Below the pieces are notes generated by a model. It saw nothing but the letters and a program-made list of their open reading frames with translations. It did not search any database and had not been told where the DNA came from. From IMG/VR virus record IMGVR_UViG_3300011115_000874, positions 62,001 through 126,000 of that record: 64,000 nucleotides of DNA; one strand, given 5' to 3'. The stretch comes from a virus. Numbering within the stretch: the first letter of the stretch is position 1; each line of letters begins with the position of its first letter. This document shows, piece by piece, positions 14,832 to 22,874 of this stretch. A program made the translations under genes and the position numbers.

Positions 14832-15010
14832 TATCTATGTTTTTTAGGTGAACATTGATGATTAAGTTGACTTTTGCCTTTATTAACTCGTTTAGTTTGT
14901 TTATACATTATCTGCTGTCTATTACTATGATGTTTATAGTTATAGCCTTTTTGAGGGGCAGAACATGATGCTAATACAGCTACAATTAAAAATAAAATTA
15001 GTTTTTTCAT
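14831..15010 (-). CDS. small lipoprotein (59 aa)
   Basis: From ATG 15010: MKKLILFLIVAVLASC, a signal peptide with lipobox VLASC, then a basic His/Lys-rich tail. The 4-nt ATGA overlap with the upstream gene supports this start over an in-frame start at 15025. It could be an outer spanin-type or a surface-exclusion lipoprotein. Confidence 0.75.
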   Translation of the reverse strand: MKKLILFLIVAVLASCSAPQKGYNYKHHSNRQQIMYKQTKRVNKGKSQLNHQCSPKKHR

Positions 15011-15231
15011 AATATTTCCTCCCATTCTGGTTCTTTGATTTCTTGTAAAAATATTAATGTCTCACCCTCTTGATACACTTGATCTGACTCAGTATATTCT
15101 TTCCATAACTCAATAAGATCATTTCTTACTTGACCTCCATTTAAATTATCTACAAACTTACCAAACCAAACTCTACGTCTTATAACATAAGGTGTACCAT
15201 TAAGAGTAAGTACATCAGTCCTCGTTACCAT
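15007..15231 (-). CDS. unknown small protein (74 aa)
   Basis: Not recognised. It has a basic N-terminal part (YVIRRRVWFGKF) and an acidic C-terminus (EIKEPEWEEIL). It overlaps its neighbours at both ends. Confidence 0.65.
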   Translation of the reverse strand: MVTRTDVLTLNGTPYVIRRRVWFGKFVDNLNGGQVRNDLIELWKEYTESDQVYQEGETLIFLQEIKEPEWEEIL

Positions 15232-15349
15232 GTTTATATTTTTTTCTATTATATACTTTACCTGAAGGTTTTGCCTTCTGTATCATTCTGCGCCTTACTA
15301 TTTGGGCGACGTGTCGTAATGACAAACCATTTAAATTACTATTTTCCAT
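15215..15349 (-). CDS. basic micro-protein (44 aa)
   Basis: From ATG 15349 (MENSNLNGLSLRHVAQIVRRR), strongly basic and probably nucleic-acid binding. The longer frame to 15409 reads through the terminator-promoter, so I reject it. Confidence 0.6.
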   Translation of the reverse strand: MENSNLNGLSLRHVAQIVRRRMIQKAKPSGKVYNRKKYKHGNED

Positions 15350-15369
15350 GTGTTTTAATTTATATAATA

Positions 15370-15402
15370 AATATAACAAAAAAGGCTTGGGAAGCCAAGC
15401 CT
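15370..15402 (-). terminator. terminator with embedded promoter
   Basis: AAGGCTTGG-CTTC-CCAAGCCTT followed by six T: a perfect 9-bp stem ending the 15428-15751 transcript. TTGGC lies inside the hairpin and TATATT is 18 nt further, so the same DNA is the promoter of the 44-aa gene (20 nt to ATG 15349). Confidence 0.85.
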
Positions 15403-15427
15403 TAATCATGAAAAGTTAAGTAAAATC

Positions 15428-15751
15428 TTACTTCTGTTCAGCTGACATTTTTGGGGCTGATTTTTTCTTAAAGTACTTTTTCTTTTTCTTTGGCTCTTCA
15501 GTTTTAGGAGCATCTACAACACCATGCATTGATTTACTTTCCATCACTCGAATTTGAGATTTCAATACTGTTACTTCATTACGAAGCAACTGACGTGTTG
15601 CGTCCACCATTTCTTTTTCTTGGCGGGCTGTTTCTAATGAACCATATAATTCATCAATTTGATTCTTTAAAGAAGTGTTTTCTTTAGATGTGAAACCTAA
15701 AGCAGTTGCTAATCCAATAATTAGGATAATTGTGATTGTTGTTACTAACAT
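15428..15751 (-). CDS. membrane-anchored coiled-coil protein (107 aa)
   Basis: Residues 2-20 are a membrane helix (VTTITIILIIGLATALGF), about 22-72 a coiled coil, and the end is lysine-rich (EEPKKKKKYFKKKS). This layout (N-terminal anchor, periplasmic coiled coil) fits an inner-membrane spanin, with the lipoproteins nearby as possible partners, but the pairing is inferred. Confidence 0.7.
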   Translation of the reverse strand: MLVTTITIILIIGLATALGFTSKENTSLKNQIDELYGSLETARQEKEMVDATRQLLRNEVTVLKSQIRVMESKSMHGVVDAPKTEEPKKKKKYFKKKSAPKMSAEQK

Positions 15752-15768
15752 ATTTATTTTTTATTTGT

Positions 15769-15936
15769 TTACATTCTATCCATTTTAACTCTAAAATGGG
15801 CTAATTCTATTATTTCATTTTGACTTTTATGTGGGTGAGATATTTTATACTCACTTATATATTGATGTAATGTGTCTACATCTCCGGCTGTGTGTGCTTG
15901 GTAAAAAATTTCTTCAATACGTTCTTCGTTAGTCAT
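15769..15936 (-). CDS. unknown micro-protein (55 aa)
   Basis: ATG 15936 to TAA 15769, starting MTNEERIEEIFYQAHTAGDV. It is helical and overlaps the upstream gene by 8 nt. Not recognised. Confidence 0.6.
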   Translation of the reverse strand: MTNEERIEEIFYQAHTAGDVDTLHQYISEYKISHPHKSQNEIIELAHFRVKMDRM

Positions 15937-16159
15937 AAAAACTATTTCTTTTAAATTTATAAATCATATTAAATGTAGCCAAATTATCTCTAATTTCTTT
16001 TACATTTGCTTTTTTAAATCTCCAGTAATCTACAAAATTACTTATTATAGTTCTTCCACACTCTAACTGTCCCTCATTCTCTATAGAGTTAAGTATTCTG
16101 ATTATTTTTGCTATATGTTGTCTGAATACTTGTTCCATTCTATAGATATGGATATACAT
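15929..16159 (-). CDS. unknown helical protein (76 aa)
   Basis: Not recognised. The start may be ATG 16138 (MEQVFRQHIAKII). Basic, helical, no motif. Confidence 0.6.
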   Translation of the reverse strand: MYIHIYRMEQVFRQHIAKIIRILNSIENEGQLECGRTIISNFVDYWRFKKANVKEIRDNLATFNMIYKFKRNSFYD

Positions 16160-16162
16160 ATA

Positions 16163-16504
16163 TTACTCCTTATAGTTTTTCTTAAATTCAGGATCTTCTA
16201 ACCAATGTCTTTCACCTGTTCTTAATCTTGCTTTACTTTTATAATTATGAGCATAAACATAACCTGGAGGGCATTTCTTTTTCATAACCATATTTGTCTC
16301 AAACAAATAGACTGGTCCATTATATTCTTGATGATTAGGTGATCCATCTTCATTCCAGTATAGTATTCTTCTAGGACCATTATAACTCCTAAAACGATTA
16401 CATGTCACTCTAAACCAACTACCATCTTCTAACTGCACTTCAGTAGCTCGTTGAGTTGGGAAATCATAAATTAATTTCACTGTTAAACCTTTTTTCTCAG
16501 CCAT
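16163..16504 (-). CDS. unknown basic protein (113 aa)
   Basis: Not recognised. It is rich in aromatic and basic residues (GSWFRVTCNRFRSYNGPRR), with no cysteine pair. It is part of the densely packed string between 15.4 and 17.7 kb. Confidence 0.65.
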   Translation of the reverse strand: MAEKKGLTVKLIYDFPTQRATEVQLEDGSWFRVTCNRFRSYNGPRRILYWNEDGSPNHQEYNGPVYLFETNMVMKKKCPPGYVYAHNYKSKARLRTGERHWLEDPEFKKNYKE

Positions 16505-16505
16505 A

Positions 16506-16844
16506 TTACTTCCAAAATAATTGTACCATTAATATAATAAAACTTAATACTAAACAAATAGCTGTTTTCATAGTTATTGGTTCTCCAAATAATGAAATAG
16601 ACATAATTGTAAACATAATTGTACCTATAACAAAACCAATTAATCGTGACGGCCATAATTGACCATCAAAATGTTCAACCATTAAACTAACTGATGTCAT
16701 AAACAATATTGAAATAGGAATGCCTAACAATACCACAGCCCACTGATGAGTTCTCATCCATTCAAACTTCCATCTTCCTTGTAATTGAAGAAAAGTCAAT
16801 ACTTGAGCTAACACCCCCACTAACATTCCTAATAATAGTTTCAT
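16506..16844 (-). CDS. four-helix membrane protein, SMR/DMT-like (112 aa)
   Basis: Four hydrophobic segments (about 1-20, 34-54, 64-84, 90-111). The last two helices with the SLFGEPIT turn resemble the C-terminal half of small multidrug-resistance/DMT transporters. The length (112 aa) equals an SMR subunit. The transported substrate is unknown; host-acquired by inference. Confidence 0.7.
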   Translation of the reverse strand: MKLLLGMLVGVLAQVLTFLQLQGRWKFEWMRTHQWAVVLLGIPISILFMTSVSLMVEHFDGQLWPSRLIGFVIGTIMFTIMSISLFGEPITMKTAICLVLSFIILMVQLFWK

Positions 16845-17047
16845 ATATATTCTTTTTCTAATTTACCGTATGTGTATACTCTTAATGTTGCTACTTGTTC
16901 ATCATTATAGAGTGGTTTAGCTAAATCTAAATCATCTGAGAATATTGCTTCGCCTTGTTTGAATCCAATAAATGCTTGGCATTGGTCATTCAAAACAATA
17001 AACTCAGGTTCTTTAGCTATATCAAATACTCTTTTTTTCCTTTTCAT
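16841..17047 (-). CDS. unknown protein (68 aa)
   Basis: Not recognised. It starts with a basic run (MKRKKRVFDIAKEPE). It overlaps both neighbours by 4 nt. Confidence 0.6.
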   Translation of the reverse strand: MKRKKRVFDIAKEPEFIVLNDQCQAFIGFKQGEAIFSDDLDLAKPLYNDEQVATLRVYTYGKLEKEYI

Positions 17048-17277
17048 AATTTAGCATCATATTCAGGTAACACTCCTAAATCCTCAATTTTAACCCACAC
17101 TCTCATTTTCCACAAATCAACTTTCAAGTTGTCAATCATTGTCTCTCCTTCCTCAGTAGCCTTAGCTAGAATAAGTAAACATGTATCTAATTGTTCAATT
17201 GCAGATGGTACATCTTTTGATTTGATAAATTGTAATGCTTTCTTCCACGTGTTAGTAATCTTCCCTACTTTCTTCAT
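17044..17277 (-). CDS. unknown helical protein (77 aa)
   Basis: Not recognised. Mostly helical, resembling a TPR-like helix pair (AIEQLDTCLLILAKATEEGE), with a tryptophan-rich centre. Confidence 0.6.
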   Translation of the reverse strand: MKKVGKITNTWKKALQFIKSKDVPSAIEQLDTCLLILAKATEEGETMIDNLKVDLWKMRVWVKIEDLGVLPEYDAKL

Positions 17278-17280
17278 AAC

Positions 17281-17400
17281 TTAAAATATTAAATATGCGA
17301 CTAAATTAATTACAGCTAATGCTGCGTATACTGACACTACTGTCACAGCCATTGTAGCCGCTAAGACAAAGAACACTTCATCTGGTTTTACTTTTTTCAT
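17281..17400 (-). CDS. small single-span membrane protein (39 aa)
   Basis: ATG 17400 to TAA 17281. Residues 9-38 are hydrophobic (VFFVLAATMAVTVVSVYAAL). It has the recurring AATAAAGGTTATG start context. Function unknown. Confidence 0.6.
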   Translation of the reverse strand: MKKVKPDEVFFVLAATMAVTVVSVYAALAVINLVAYLIF

Positions 17401-17405
17401 AACCT

Positions 17406-17729
17406 TTATTTTAATTGTTTTATATGTTTACAAACTCTATCTTTAGCTCTATAATAACCAGGGCATGTACAGTGGTATTTGTTACCTACTTTTCTAATTA
17501 TATACTTACTTGAACCATCTGATGATTTTACTTCAATAGTATCAGATTTTGGTTTTGTTTGTGTACCATCATCTTTAATCCATACAATATCATCGAGTGT
17601 AGTATTAAGTGGAACATTAACCCACCATGGACAAATTGCTAATTTATCTACAAAATTAAACAGTACAGGAGGAATAATACCACCCACTACATAATGTTTA
17701 CCGTCTTTGAAATAATAACTTCTTTCCAT
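17406..17729 (-). CDS. SWIM zinc-finger protein (107 aa)
   Basis: The C-terminus holds CTCPGYYRAKDRVCKH, the CxCxnCxH pattern of a SWIM domain, which binds DNA or protein. The N-terminal 75 residues are not recognised. It heads the string of genes behind the terminator-promoter 17746-17776. Confidence 0.8.
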   Translation of the reverse strand: MERSYYFKDGKHYVVGGIIPPVLFNFVDKLAICPWWVNVPLNTTLDDIVWIKDDGTQTKPKSDTIEVKSSDGSSKYIIRKVGNKYHCTCPGYYRAKDRVCKHIKQLK

Positions 17730-17745
17730 AACCTTTATTTATCTA

Positions 17746-17776
17746 AATATAATAAAAAATGACCCGAAGGCCAAAT
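17746..17776 (-). terminator. terminator with embedded promoter
   Basis: AAATTTGGCC-TTCG-GGTCATTTTTT: a TTCG hairpin with a T-run following the stop at 17779. TTTGGC-N18-TATATT in the same DNA drives the SWIM gene (16 nt to ATG 17729). Confidence 0.8.
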
Positions 17777-17778
17777 TT

Positions 17779-17934
17779 TTAATTGGGAAGGTTTTGGGGA
17801 GGGTTGTCCTGTTCAATTAACTCTAAATCTAAAGTTAATAATAAACAAAAGTCTTTTAAACTATCCCAGTCATGTTCTGCTAACATAACCAAATCCTTGT
17901 CGGGGATGTCGTCTAAATAATTTTTAATACTCAC
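17779..17934 (-). CDS. acidic micro-protein with GTG start (51 aa)
   Basis: GTG 17934 to TAA 17779; MSIKNYLDDIPDKDL by translation. Acidic. It overlaps the upstream micro-gene by 11 nt and ends at the terminator. Not recognised. Confidence 0.55.
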   Translation of the reverse strand: MSIKNYLDDIPDKDLVMLAEHDWDSLKDFCLLLTLDLELIEQDNPPQNLPN

Positions 17935-18070
17935 TTCTGTAAGCGTTTTTAGTTATATATGTCTTCTCGTTTCGTAGTTTAGTAACTTCTTTTTTCTTAC
18001 GTTTACCTTCTAGAACTTGAATATACGACTTTAAACACTCGTACTTTTGCATTGCACTGTTTTTACTCAT
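17924..18070 (-). CDS. basic micro-protein (48 aa)
   Basis: ATG 18070 to TAA 17924, starting MSKNSAMQKYECLKS and lysine-rich (EGKRKKKEVTK). Probably binds nucleic acid. Not recognised. Confidence 0.6.
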   Translation of the reverse strand: MSKNSAMQKYECLKSYIQVLEGKRKKKEVTKLRNEKTYITKNAYRSEY

Positions 18071-18087
18071 AACTATTTTTATTTAAT

Positions 18088-18234
18088 TTATTTTCCTTGA
18101 CCACGATAGGCCTTTTTATAATTTTTACTTGACTTTGATTTTGATGTTTTTTTCTTACTATGTACTCCTGGTCTTTTCTTTTTAGGACTTGGATTGTACA
18201 TCTTTGTTGCTGATGTTTGTTTTGTTTTTGCCAT
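18088..18234 (-). CDS. highly basic micro-protein (48 aa)
   Basis: ATG 18234 to TAA 18088. Nearly half the residues are K/R/S (SPKKKRPGVHSKKKTSK). It resembles small DNA- or RNA-binding proteins. It overlaps the upstream gene's end by 53 nt in another frame. Confidence 0.6.
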   Translation of the reverse strand: MAKTKQTSATKMYNPSPKKKRPGVHSKKKTSKSKSSKNYKKAYRGQGK

Positions 18235-18550
18235 TTTTCTTAGGTATGTTTTGTTTTTCTTTTAGGTAATTAATTGCCTCTACAATTCTAGTGCAATCTT
18301 CATACTGTTCATTTTCAACATAGTATTTAAGATTCTCTTGTAACGTATCTGCAAAGTATTTTCTTTCCAATGTAATATCATACTCAGCATTTTCTTCTAA
18401 GCATATAACTGTTATGACATGTATATGTTGTTTGCGAGTGTTTAGGTTATTGAGTAATGTTTCTACAACTGCCTTAGCTATTGAGAAATCTCTCCGCTCA
18501 ACCATCTCCTGAAACTCCTCAGTGTTGTTCAATGTGAATTCAATAGCCAT
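18182..18550 (-). CDS. unknown protein (122 aa)
   Basis: Not recognised. The helical core (about 10-95) includes HVITVICLEENAEYDITLER; the C-terminal 25 residues are Lys/Asn-rich and share DNA with the micro-gene 18088-18234. Confidence 0.65.
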   Translation of the reverse strand: MAIEFTLNNTEEFQEMVERRDFSIAKAVVETLLNNLNTRKQHIHVITVICLEENAEYDITLERKYFADTLQENLKYYVENEQYEDCTRIVEAINYLKEKQNIPKKNGKNKTNISNKDVQSKS

Positions 18551-18551
18551 A

Positions 18552-18710
18552 TTAAAATAAATTTAGGAACCCAGGGTCAATTTCTTTACCCTTAAGTTGA
18601 TTCATCTTCTCATCCTTCTTTAACATATCAGTAGCTAACTTTTCTAAATGCTTTGCTTTAATAGCATCATAGTCAGTTATTACTTCTTTATGTTTCTTAC
18701 TCCTTTTCAT
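18552..18710 (-). CDS. basic helical micro-protein (52 aa)
   Basis: ATG 18710 to TAA 18552, starting MKRSKKHKEVITDYDAIKA. It is charged and helical. It fills the gap between two larger genes. Not recognised. Confidence 0.6.
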   Translation of the reverse strand: MKRSKKHKEVITDYDAIKAKHLEKLATDMLKKDEKMNQLKGKEIDPGFLNLF

Positions 18711-18723
18711 TCAACTATAAATA

Positions 18724-19365
18724 TTAAAGTCTACTAATAAACTCACTTCCATCATCTTCAATCTCAGGTTTGTCTAAACCTAACTCTAACAATCGTTGTT
18801 TAGTATACTCATCTAATTCCCAATCTACTTCACTTTGGTTCATTGGCTTATGATCCTCTAACCCCTCAAGTTGTTTGTTGCTAAATATATCACCTACCAT
18901 TAAATAATAACAATTGTAACAAAGCATCTCCATATTATCTAATCGGTAATGTTGTTTGTTATTGTCCTTGAAGTGCAAGATCAGTGGGGATTTATAATCT
19001 GAAACTCGGCGTTCATGGAAGCCGCAATTACAACATTCGTCTTTTAAATAACCATCTGTTATCAACCGATACTTAATCTTTTGTGGGTTGAAATGAGATG
19101 GATCTATTCTACCTTCTATAATATCTAAAATCGCTGGCTCCTTTTTATTGAGATTAGATACAGATAAGAATTTAGGAATACCTTTACCTGACTGATTTTT
19201 GTGAGCGTCAAATAAAGATACTCCATTACTATCAACATACAGTTTCATCCACTTTTTGATATGCTGGTAGGAGCAATTCAAGTAACGAGCAGCAGCACGG
19301 ACAGACTTTGTTTTGTCCATTGCGCTGATGATCGATTCTTTAGTTAATGGTCTTGCTTTAGGCAT
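18724..19365 (-). CDS. HTH plus HNH-like zinc protein (213 aa)
   Basis: Residues 1-45 form a Fis-type helix-turn-helix (SVRAAARYLNCSYQHIKKWM). About residues 110-155 hold CCNCGFHERR, LILHFKDN and NMEMLCYNC, the HNH/zinc arrangement. It could be an HNH nuclease or a DNA-binding regulator. The acidic C-terminus is not recognised. Confidence 0.75.
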   Translation of the reverse strand: MPKARPLTKESIISAMDKTKSVRAAARYLNCSYQHIKKWMKLYVDSNGVSLFDAHKNQSGKGIPKFLSVSNLNKKEPAILDIIEGRIDPSHFNPQKIKYRLITDGYLKDECCNCGFHERRVSDYKSPLILHFKDNNKQHYRLDNMEMLCYNCYYLMVGDIFSNKQLEGLEDHKPMNQSEVDWELDEYTKQRLLELGLDKPEIEDDGSEFISRL

Positions 19366-19699
19366 GGTCTACATCTGGCTCAGTAGCGTCTTCTTCTAGA
19401 TCGAAGTCGTTCAATGTTTTAGTATCATCATCTGCGTCTGTTGAAACAACCTCAAGTGAGGTATTCTCATCTTCAATTAATTGTTTTCTAAAGTTCTTTT
19501 CAGCTTCTTCAATCTTACGAAGATCCTCTCTATCAACAGCATATGTTTCGATCCATGTGTGATCACCCTCTCCCATTAATACTGTTACTGCTGCTTTTTT
19601 CTCAACTGTGGAATGTTGAGTGCAAGTTTGCGTATTAGGCAAAATGGCAATACGTCTTGGATCTATTTCACTCCCACATACAATACATTTTCTACTCAT
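19358..19699 (-). CDS. DksA/TraR-like zinc-finger protein (113 aa)
   Basis: Residues 5-29 (CIVCG, EIDPRR, PNTQTC, TQH) match the DksA/TraR zinc finger, with His replacing the last Cys. The C-terminus is very acidic (DADDDTKTLNDFDLEEDATE). TraR-type proteins bind the RNA polymerase secondary channel; the same role is inferred here. It overlaps the HTH gene by 8 nt. Confidence 0.7.
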   Translation of the reverse strand: MSRKCIVCGSEIDPRRIAILPNTQTCTQHSTVEKKAAVTVLMGEGDHTWIETYAVDREDLRKIEEAEKNFRKQLIEDENTSLEVVSTDADDDTKTLNDFDLEEDATEPDVDHA

Positions 19700-20096
19700 C
19701 TTTTTTACCTTTATTTTCTATTTTATCTATTTTCTCAATTAATTTCCATAATTCTTCAGGTGTCTTCAACTTATATTTTTTAGTTGGTTTACCTTCAGCA
19801 GTGATTTCTAAATCTAATATCTTTCCCTCACCATCAATTCTATCATACACATACCATAGAATCAATTCTGCCTTCCATTCCTCAAAATGTAAGTAAATTA
19901 AATCCTCAATTATATGGTAAAAATGCTCTTCATAATTCCAAAAATCAACTTGTAGTTGGGAGTGTAAGAAACTAGTTCTAATCCAACAATTGTCTAGTTG
20001 AGACACAAGTCTAACAAATAATTGTTTTTCTTTATTCTCAGATGTCCTTCCACTATCAGAAACTCTAAGTTTACTTCCGAAATTATTTAGATTCAT
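19692..20096 (-). CDS. unknown protein (134 aa)
   Basis: Not recognised. The central part (EEWKAELILWYVYDRIDGEG) and a lysine-rich end suggest a nucleic-acid or polymerase-associated factor, but I see no family motif. It heads a transcript with the DksA-like and HTH genes. Confidence 0.65.
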   Translation of the reverse strand: MNLNNFGSKLRVSDSGRTSENKEKQLFVRLVSQLDNCWIRTSFLHSQLQVDFWNYEEHFYHIIEDLIYLHFEEWKAELILWYVYDRIDGEGKILDLEITAEGKPTKKYKLKTPEELWKLIEKIDKIENKGKKDE

Positions 20097-20112
20097 TTTT
20101 CTTATTTATTTA

Positions 20113-20141
20113 AATATAACAAAAAATAAGTTAAAGCCAAG
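20113..20141 (-). promoter_or_regulatory. promoter downstream of the glycan cluster
   Basis: TTGGC-N17-TATATT; the only promoter here with a 17-nt spacer. 16 nt to ATG 20096. Confidence 0.65.
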
Positions 20142-21317
20142 TTATAATTTAATAAGAGTATCCTGATATTCATCCATTGAATTGATAGTAATTTTTAAAT
20201 TACTTAATTCAAATGAACCTACCTCACCATTATCTTTAATTATATCTAATAACTGTTGAATATATTGGAAATTATTTTGATTTAATTGAGTAGCATTAAA
20301 TGATACTAATATTTCATTTTGTTTTTCATTATCATAAGGTTTAACTCGTTCACAAAGATCAAATGATGTATTTAATTGTTCTCTTTTAATATATTGTTCA
20401 TAATCACAATCTACATACATAGTTGAACACCATGGTTCTAAAACTTCTAATAATGGTAAATTACAATTTTTAATTATAAAACCAACATCATATTTTGATG
20501 ACACAATTGGAAATTGATATTCATCATATTTTGGGGGTGTACCCCACTTACGAATAAATTCTCTTGTTTGATTATGAGCTAATTTATTCCAATCATTTGA
20601 TTTATGATTTAAGTCTGATGTTTTAGAAGCGTGTTCAAATTGTCCTCCCCTACATGTTAAATGATAAACTAATGCTTCCCAACTTTGAATTAAGTCACAT
20701 CCATTTAATAAAAATCTATTAAATAAGTCTCTATCCTCACTATGTGATTTCATAATAGGATCATGTCCACCTACATCATTAAAATCATCTTTATGAATCA
20801 ACCAAGGAGCAAATATTCCATTTGTAGTTATATCTTTTCTATTATTTTCTACAAATTCATTAAATTTATCTACTTTAAAACCATCTATAATATCTGTCTC
20901 AGGCCATAAACCTAAGTCTAATACTACTTTAGCTGGGTCAGAAGGATGTAATGGTGGCTCAATTCTAGTAGCTGATACTATAGTTTTAGGTTTCCAATTA
21001 TTATATAATGCTACGTCAAATCCCTTACCCATAATCATATCAGCATGATATATAACTACAAAGTCAGTGTCTGATTTTTCAACTAATAAATTATAAGCAT
21101 TACCTATACCAAATAATTCTTTAGATGGGTTTTTAATATATTTTATATTATTATCAATACACCATTTTTCAGTTCCATCATTATCAGCATCAACGAATAC
21201 TAATACATCATGGTCTCTAATTGAGTTTTCTTTTATATAAAAAACAGCATGTTTTAAATACCTCAAATTATTTTTTGAGGTAATACAAAATGTAAATTTA
21301 GGTATATTATTTTCCAT
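20142..21317 (-). CDS. GT2-family glycosyltransferase (391 aa)
   Basis: The N-terminal GT-A fold starts TFCITSKNNLRYLKHAV, with the nucleotide-sugar/metal site near VIYHADMIMG, and acceptor-side residues SHSEDRDLFNRFL. The C-terminal 130 residues are not recognised and may be a second domain. I use ATG 21317 (MENNIPKF); ATG 21326 is possible. It is the last gene of the glycan cluster. Confidence 0.8.
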   Translation of the reverse strand: MENNIPKFTFCITSKNNLRYLKHAVFYIKENSIRDHDVLVFVDADNDGTEKWCIDNNIKYIKNPSKELFGIGNAYNLLVEKSDTDFVVIYHADMIMGKGFDVALYNNWKPKTIVSATRIEPPLHPSDPAKVVLDLGLWPETDIIDGFKVDKFNEFVENNRKDITTNGIFAPWLIHKDDFNDVGGHDPIMKSHSEDRDLFNRFLLNGCDLIQSWEALVYHLTCRGGQFEHASKTSDLNHKSNDWNKLAHNQTREFIRKWGTPPKYDEYQFPIVSSKYDVGFIIKNCNLPLLEVLEPWCSTMYVDCDYEQYIKREQLNTSFDLCERVKPYDNEKQNEILVSFNATQLNQNNFQYIQQLLDIIKDNGEVGSFELSNLKITINSMDEYQDTLIKL

Positions 21318-21996
21318 CAACACCATCAATTATATGTCTATCCCAACCTATATGAGTAATATATGTCTCTAAAAATCTCATAGCAATCATTCCTTGTTTA
21401 GCATACTCAACTGAGATATCACATTCTAAAGTAACACCTCCACTTTGTTCAGCAGGAGTAATTCGTTCACATCCATTATAACCATTAGGTAATTTTTTCC
21501 AATCACTTAATCGCTTTAAGCCTGGGTTGAGACTGAATCCATTCCATACACCTGTATATTCTAATAATACACATTTAAGTCCATCTAATTCATATACATC
21601 TGGTTTCCATGGGTGGGGAGCTGTAGTGTCATCTATTCCTCTTAACCATACTTGTAATATGTTTGAATCTGCTTCTAATATTTTCATTGAATCTTCAATA
21701 AATTCTTTTTTAAGAAACAACCAATCTTCTTCCATATGGAAAATATACTCAGTATCAACTAATGAGTAAACATAATCTATAGATTTAATTTGATATAATT
21801 TAGGATTATTATATATTAATTCTATAGGGAATTCATATTTATCCTTCACAAAATTATTACACCCAAAATTCATTCCATCATCTATAATAATAAAACGTTT
21901 TAATGGATATGTATTCATTTCAAAAAAACTATCTAAAGTTTTCTCTAATAAATCAGCTCTATTACAAGCTGTCAAAACTACTGTTACTTCTTTCAT
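21307..21996 (-). CDS. GT2-like glycosyltransferase (229 aa)
   Basis: EVTVVLTACNRADLLEKTLDS is a classical GT2 N-terminus; HMEEDW replaces the usual DxD. It lacks a membrane segment. It overlaps the next gene by about 11 nt and the previous by 35 nt, pointing to strict co-translation. Confidence 0.8.
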   Translation of the reverse strand: MKEVTVVLTACNRADLLEKTLDSFFEMNTYPLKRFIIIDDGMNFGCNNFVKDKYEFPIELIYNNPKLYQIKSIDYVYSLVDTEYIFHMEEDWLFLKKEFIEDSMKILEADSNILQVWLRGIDDTTAPHPWKPDVYELDGLKCVLLEYTGVWNGFSLNPGLKRLSDWKKLPNGYNGCERITPAEQSGGVTLECDISVEYAKQGMIAMRFLETYITHIGWDRHIIDGVDGK

Positions 21997-22873
21997 AAAA
22001 TTTATTTATTTCTATTGGAAAATTCTCATGAGCTATTTTAGTAAACTCATTTTTCTTACTTATACTTGATATATATTTTTTAATAGTTTCATTAGGTCGG
22101 TGAGTATAACTTTCACCTATTATATGATTTTCTAATACAAATTGAAATACATCTTTTCCTTTTTGTCTTAAAATATTACAACACTCAGTCACATATGTGT
22201 CTTCTAAACCATAATGTCCTAAAGACTCAGGTATATTAGTTTTAATTAAAAGATCTTTAGAAATTAAAGTAAACCACCCACCCGCAAATTTAAATGTAGG
22301 GATTGGTTTTACTTCTATTTCCCCAACATCAGGTAAAGTATCTTTATACACATCTGCTACTAATTCATAATCTAAAGGATGATTTAAAAATGCTTTATTA
22401 ACAATTACATCCCAAGTGTTGTCCCATTGTTTTACAAACTGAGGTGTAAGAACAAACATATCAATATTTGATTCTTTAATTGTTTGGTAAGCTGAGGTCA
22501 TGTAACTTAAAGTAGTATCTTTAAATATAAAATCACAATCCAACCATATAAAGAAATCAGCATCACTATTATTTTGTAGACTATATCTTCTTTGAGATAC
22601 ACATCCAAGTATATCTTCATCACCCCATATTAGGGTCCATTCACACCAATCTAAAAACTTAGTAACTAACTCTTCAGTTCTTTCTTTAATATACTCTTTA
22701 GGTAATTTAGTCTCACTCCAATTAGTTAATTCATCAGACAAACACATAGTAATTTCTACTTTGTATTTAGTTGTGTTATCAAGGTAAATAGAATTTCTTT
22801 TTAGATTATATAATGTTAAAGCTAAATCCTCTAATTCTTGGGGTAAAGCAAATATAGTTATAACTCCTTTCAT
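21962..22873 (-). CDS. glycosyltransferase with DCD motif (303 aa)
   Basis: A GT-A-like protein: FIWLDCDFIF (about 105-115) is the DxD site, and FKFAGGWFTLISKDLL with HYGLEDTYV matches the acceptor/base region of GT2 enzymes. The first 60 residues differ from standard GT2. Confidence 0.75.
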   Translation of the reverse strand: MKGVITIFALPQELEDLALTLYNLKRNSIYLDNTTKYKVEITMCLSDELTNWSETKLPKEYIKERTEELVTKFLDWCEWTLIWGDEDILGCVSQRRYSLQNNSDADFFIWLDCDFIFKDTTLSYMTSAYQTIKESNIDMFVLTPQFVKQWDNTWDVIVNKAFLNHPLDYELVADVYKDTLPDVGEIEVKPIPTFKFAGGWFTLISKDLLIKTNIPESLGHYGLEDTYVTECCNILRQKGKDVFQFVLENHIIGESYTHRPNETIKKYISSISKKNEFTKIAHENFPIEINKFYERSNSSFDSL

Positions 22874-22874
22874 A

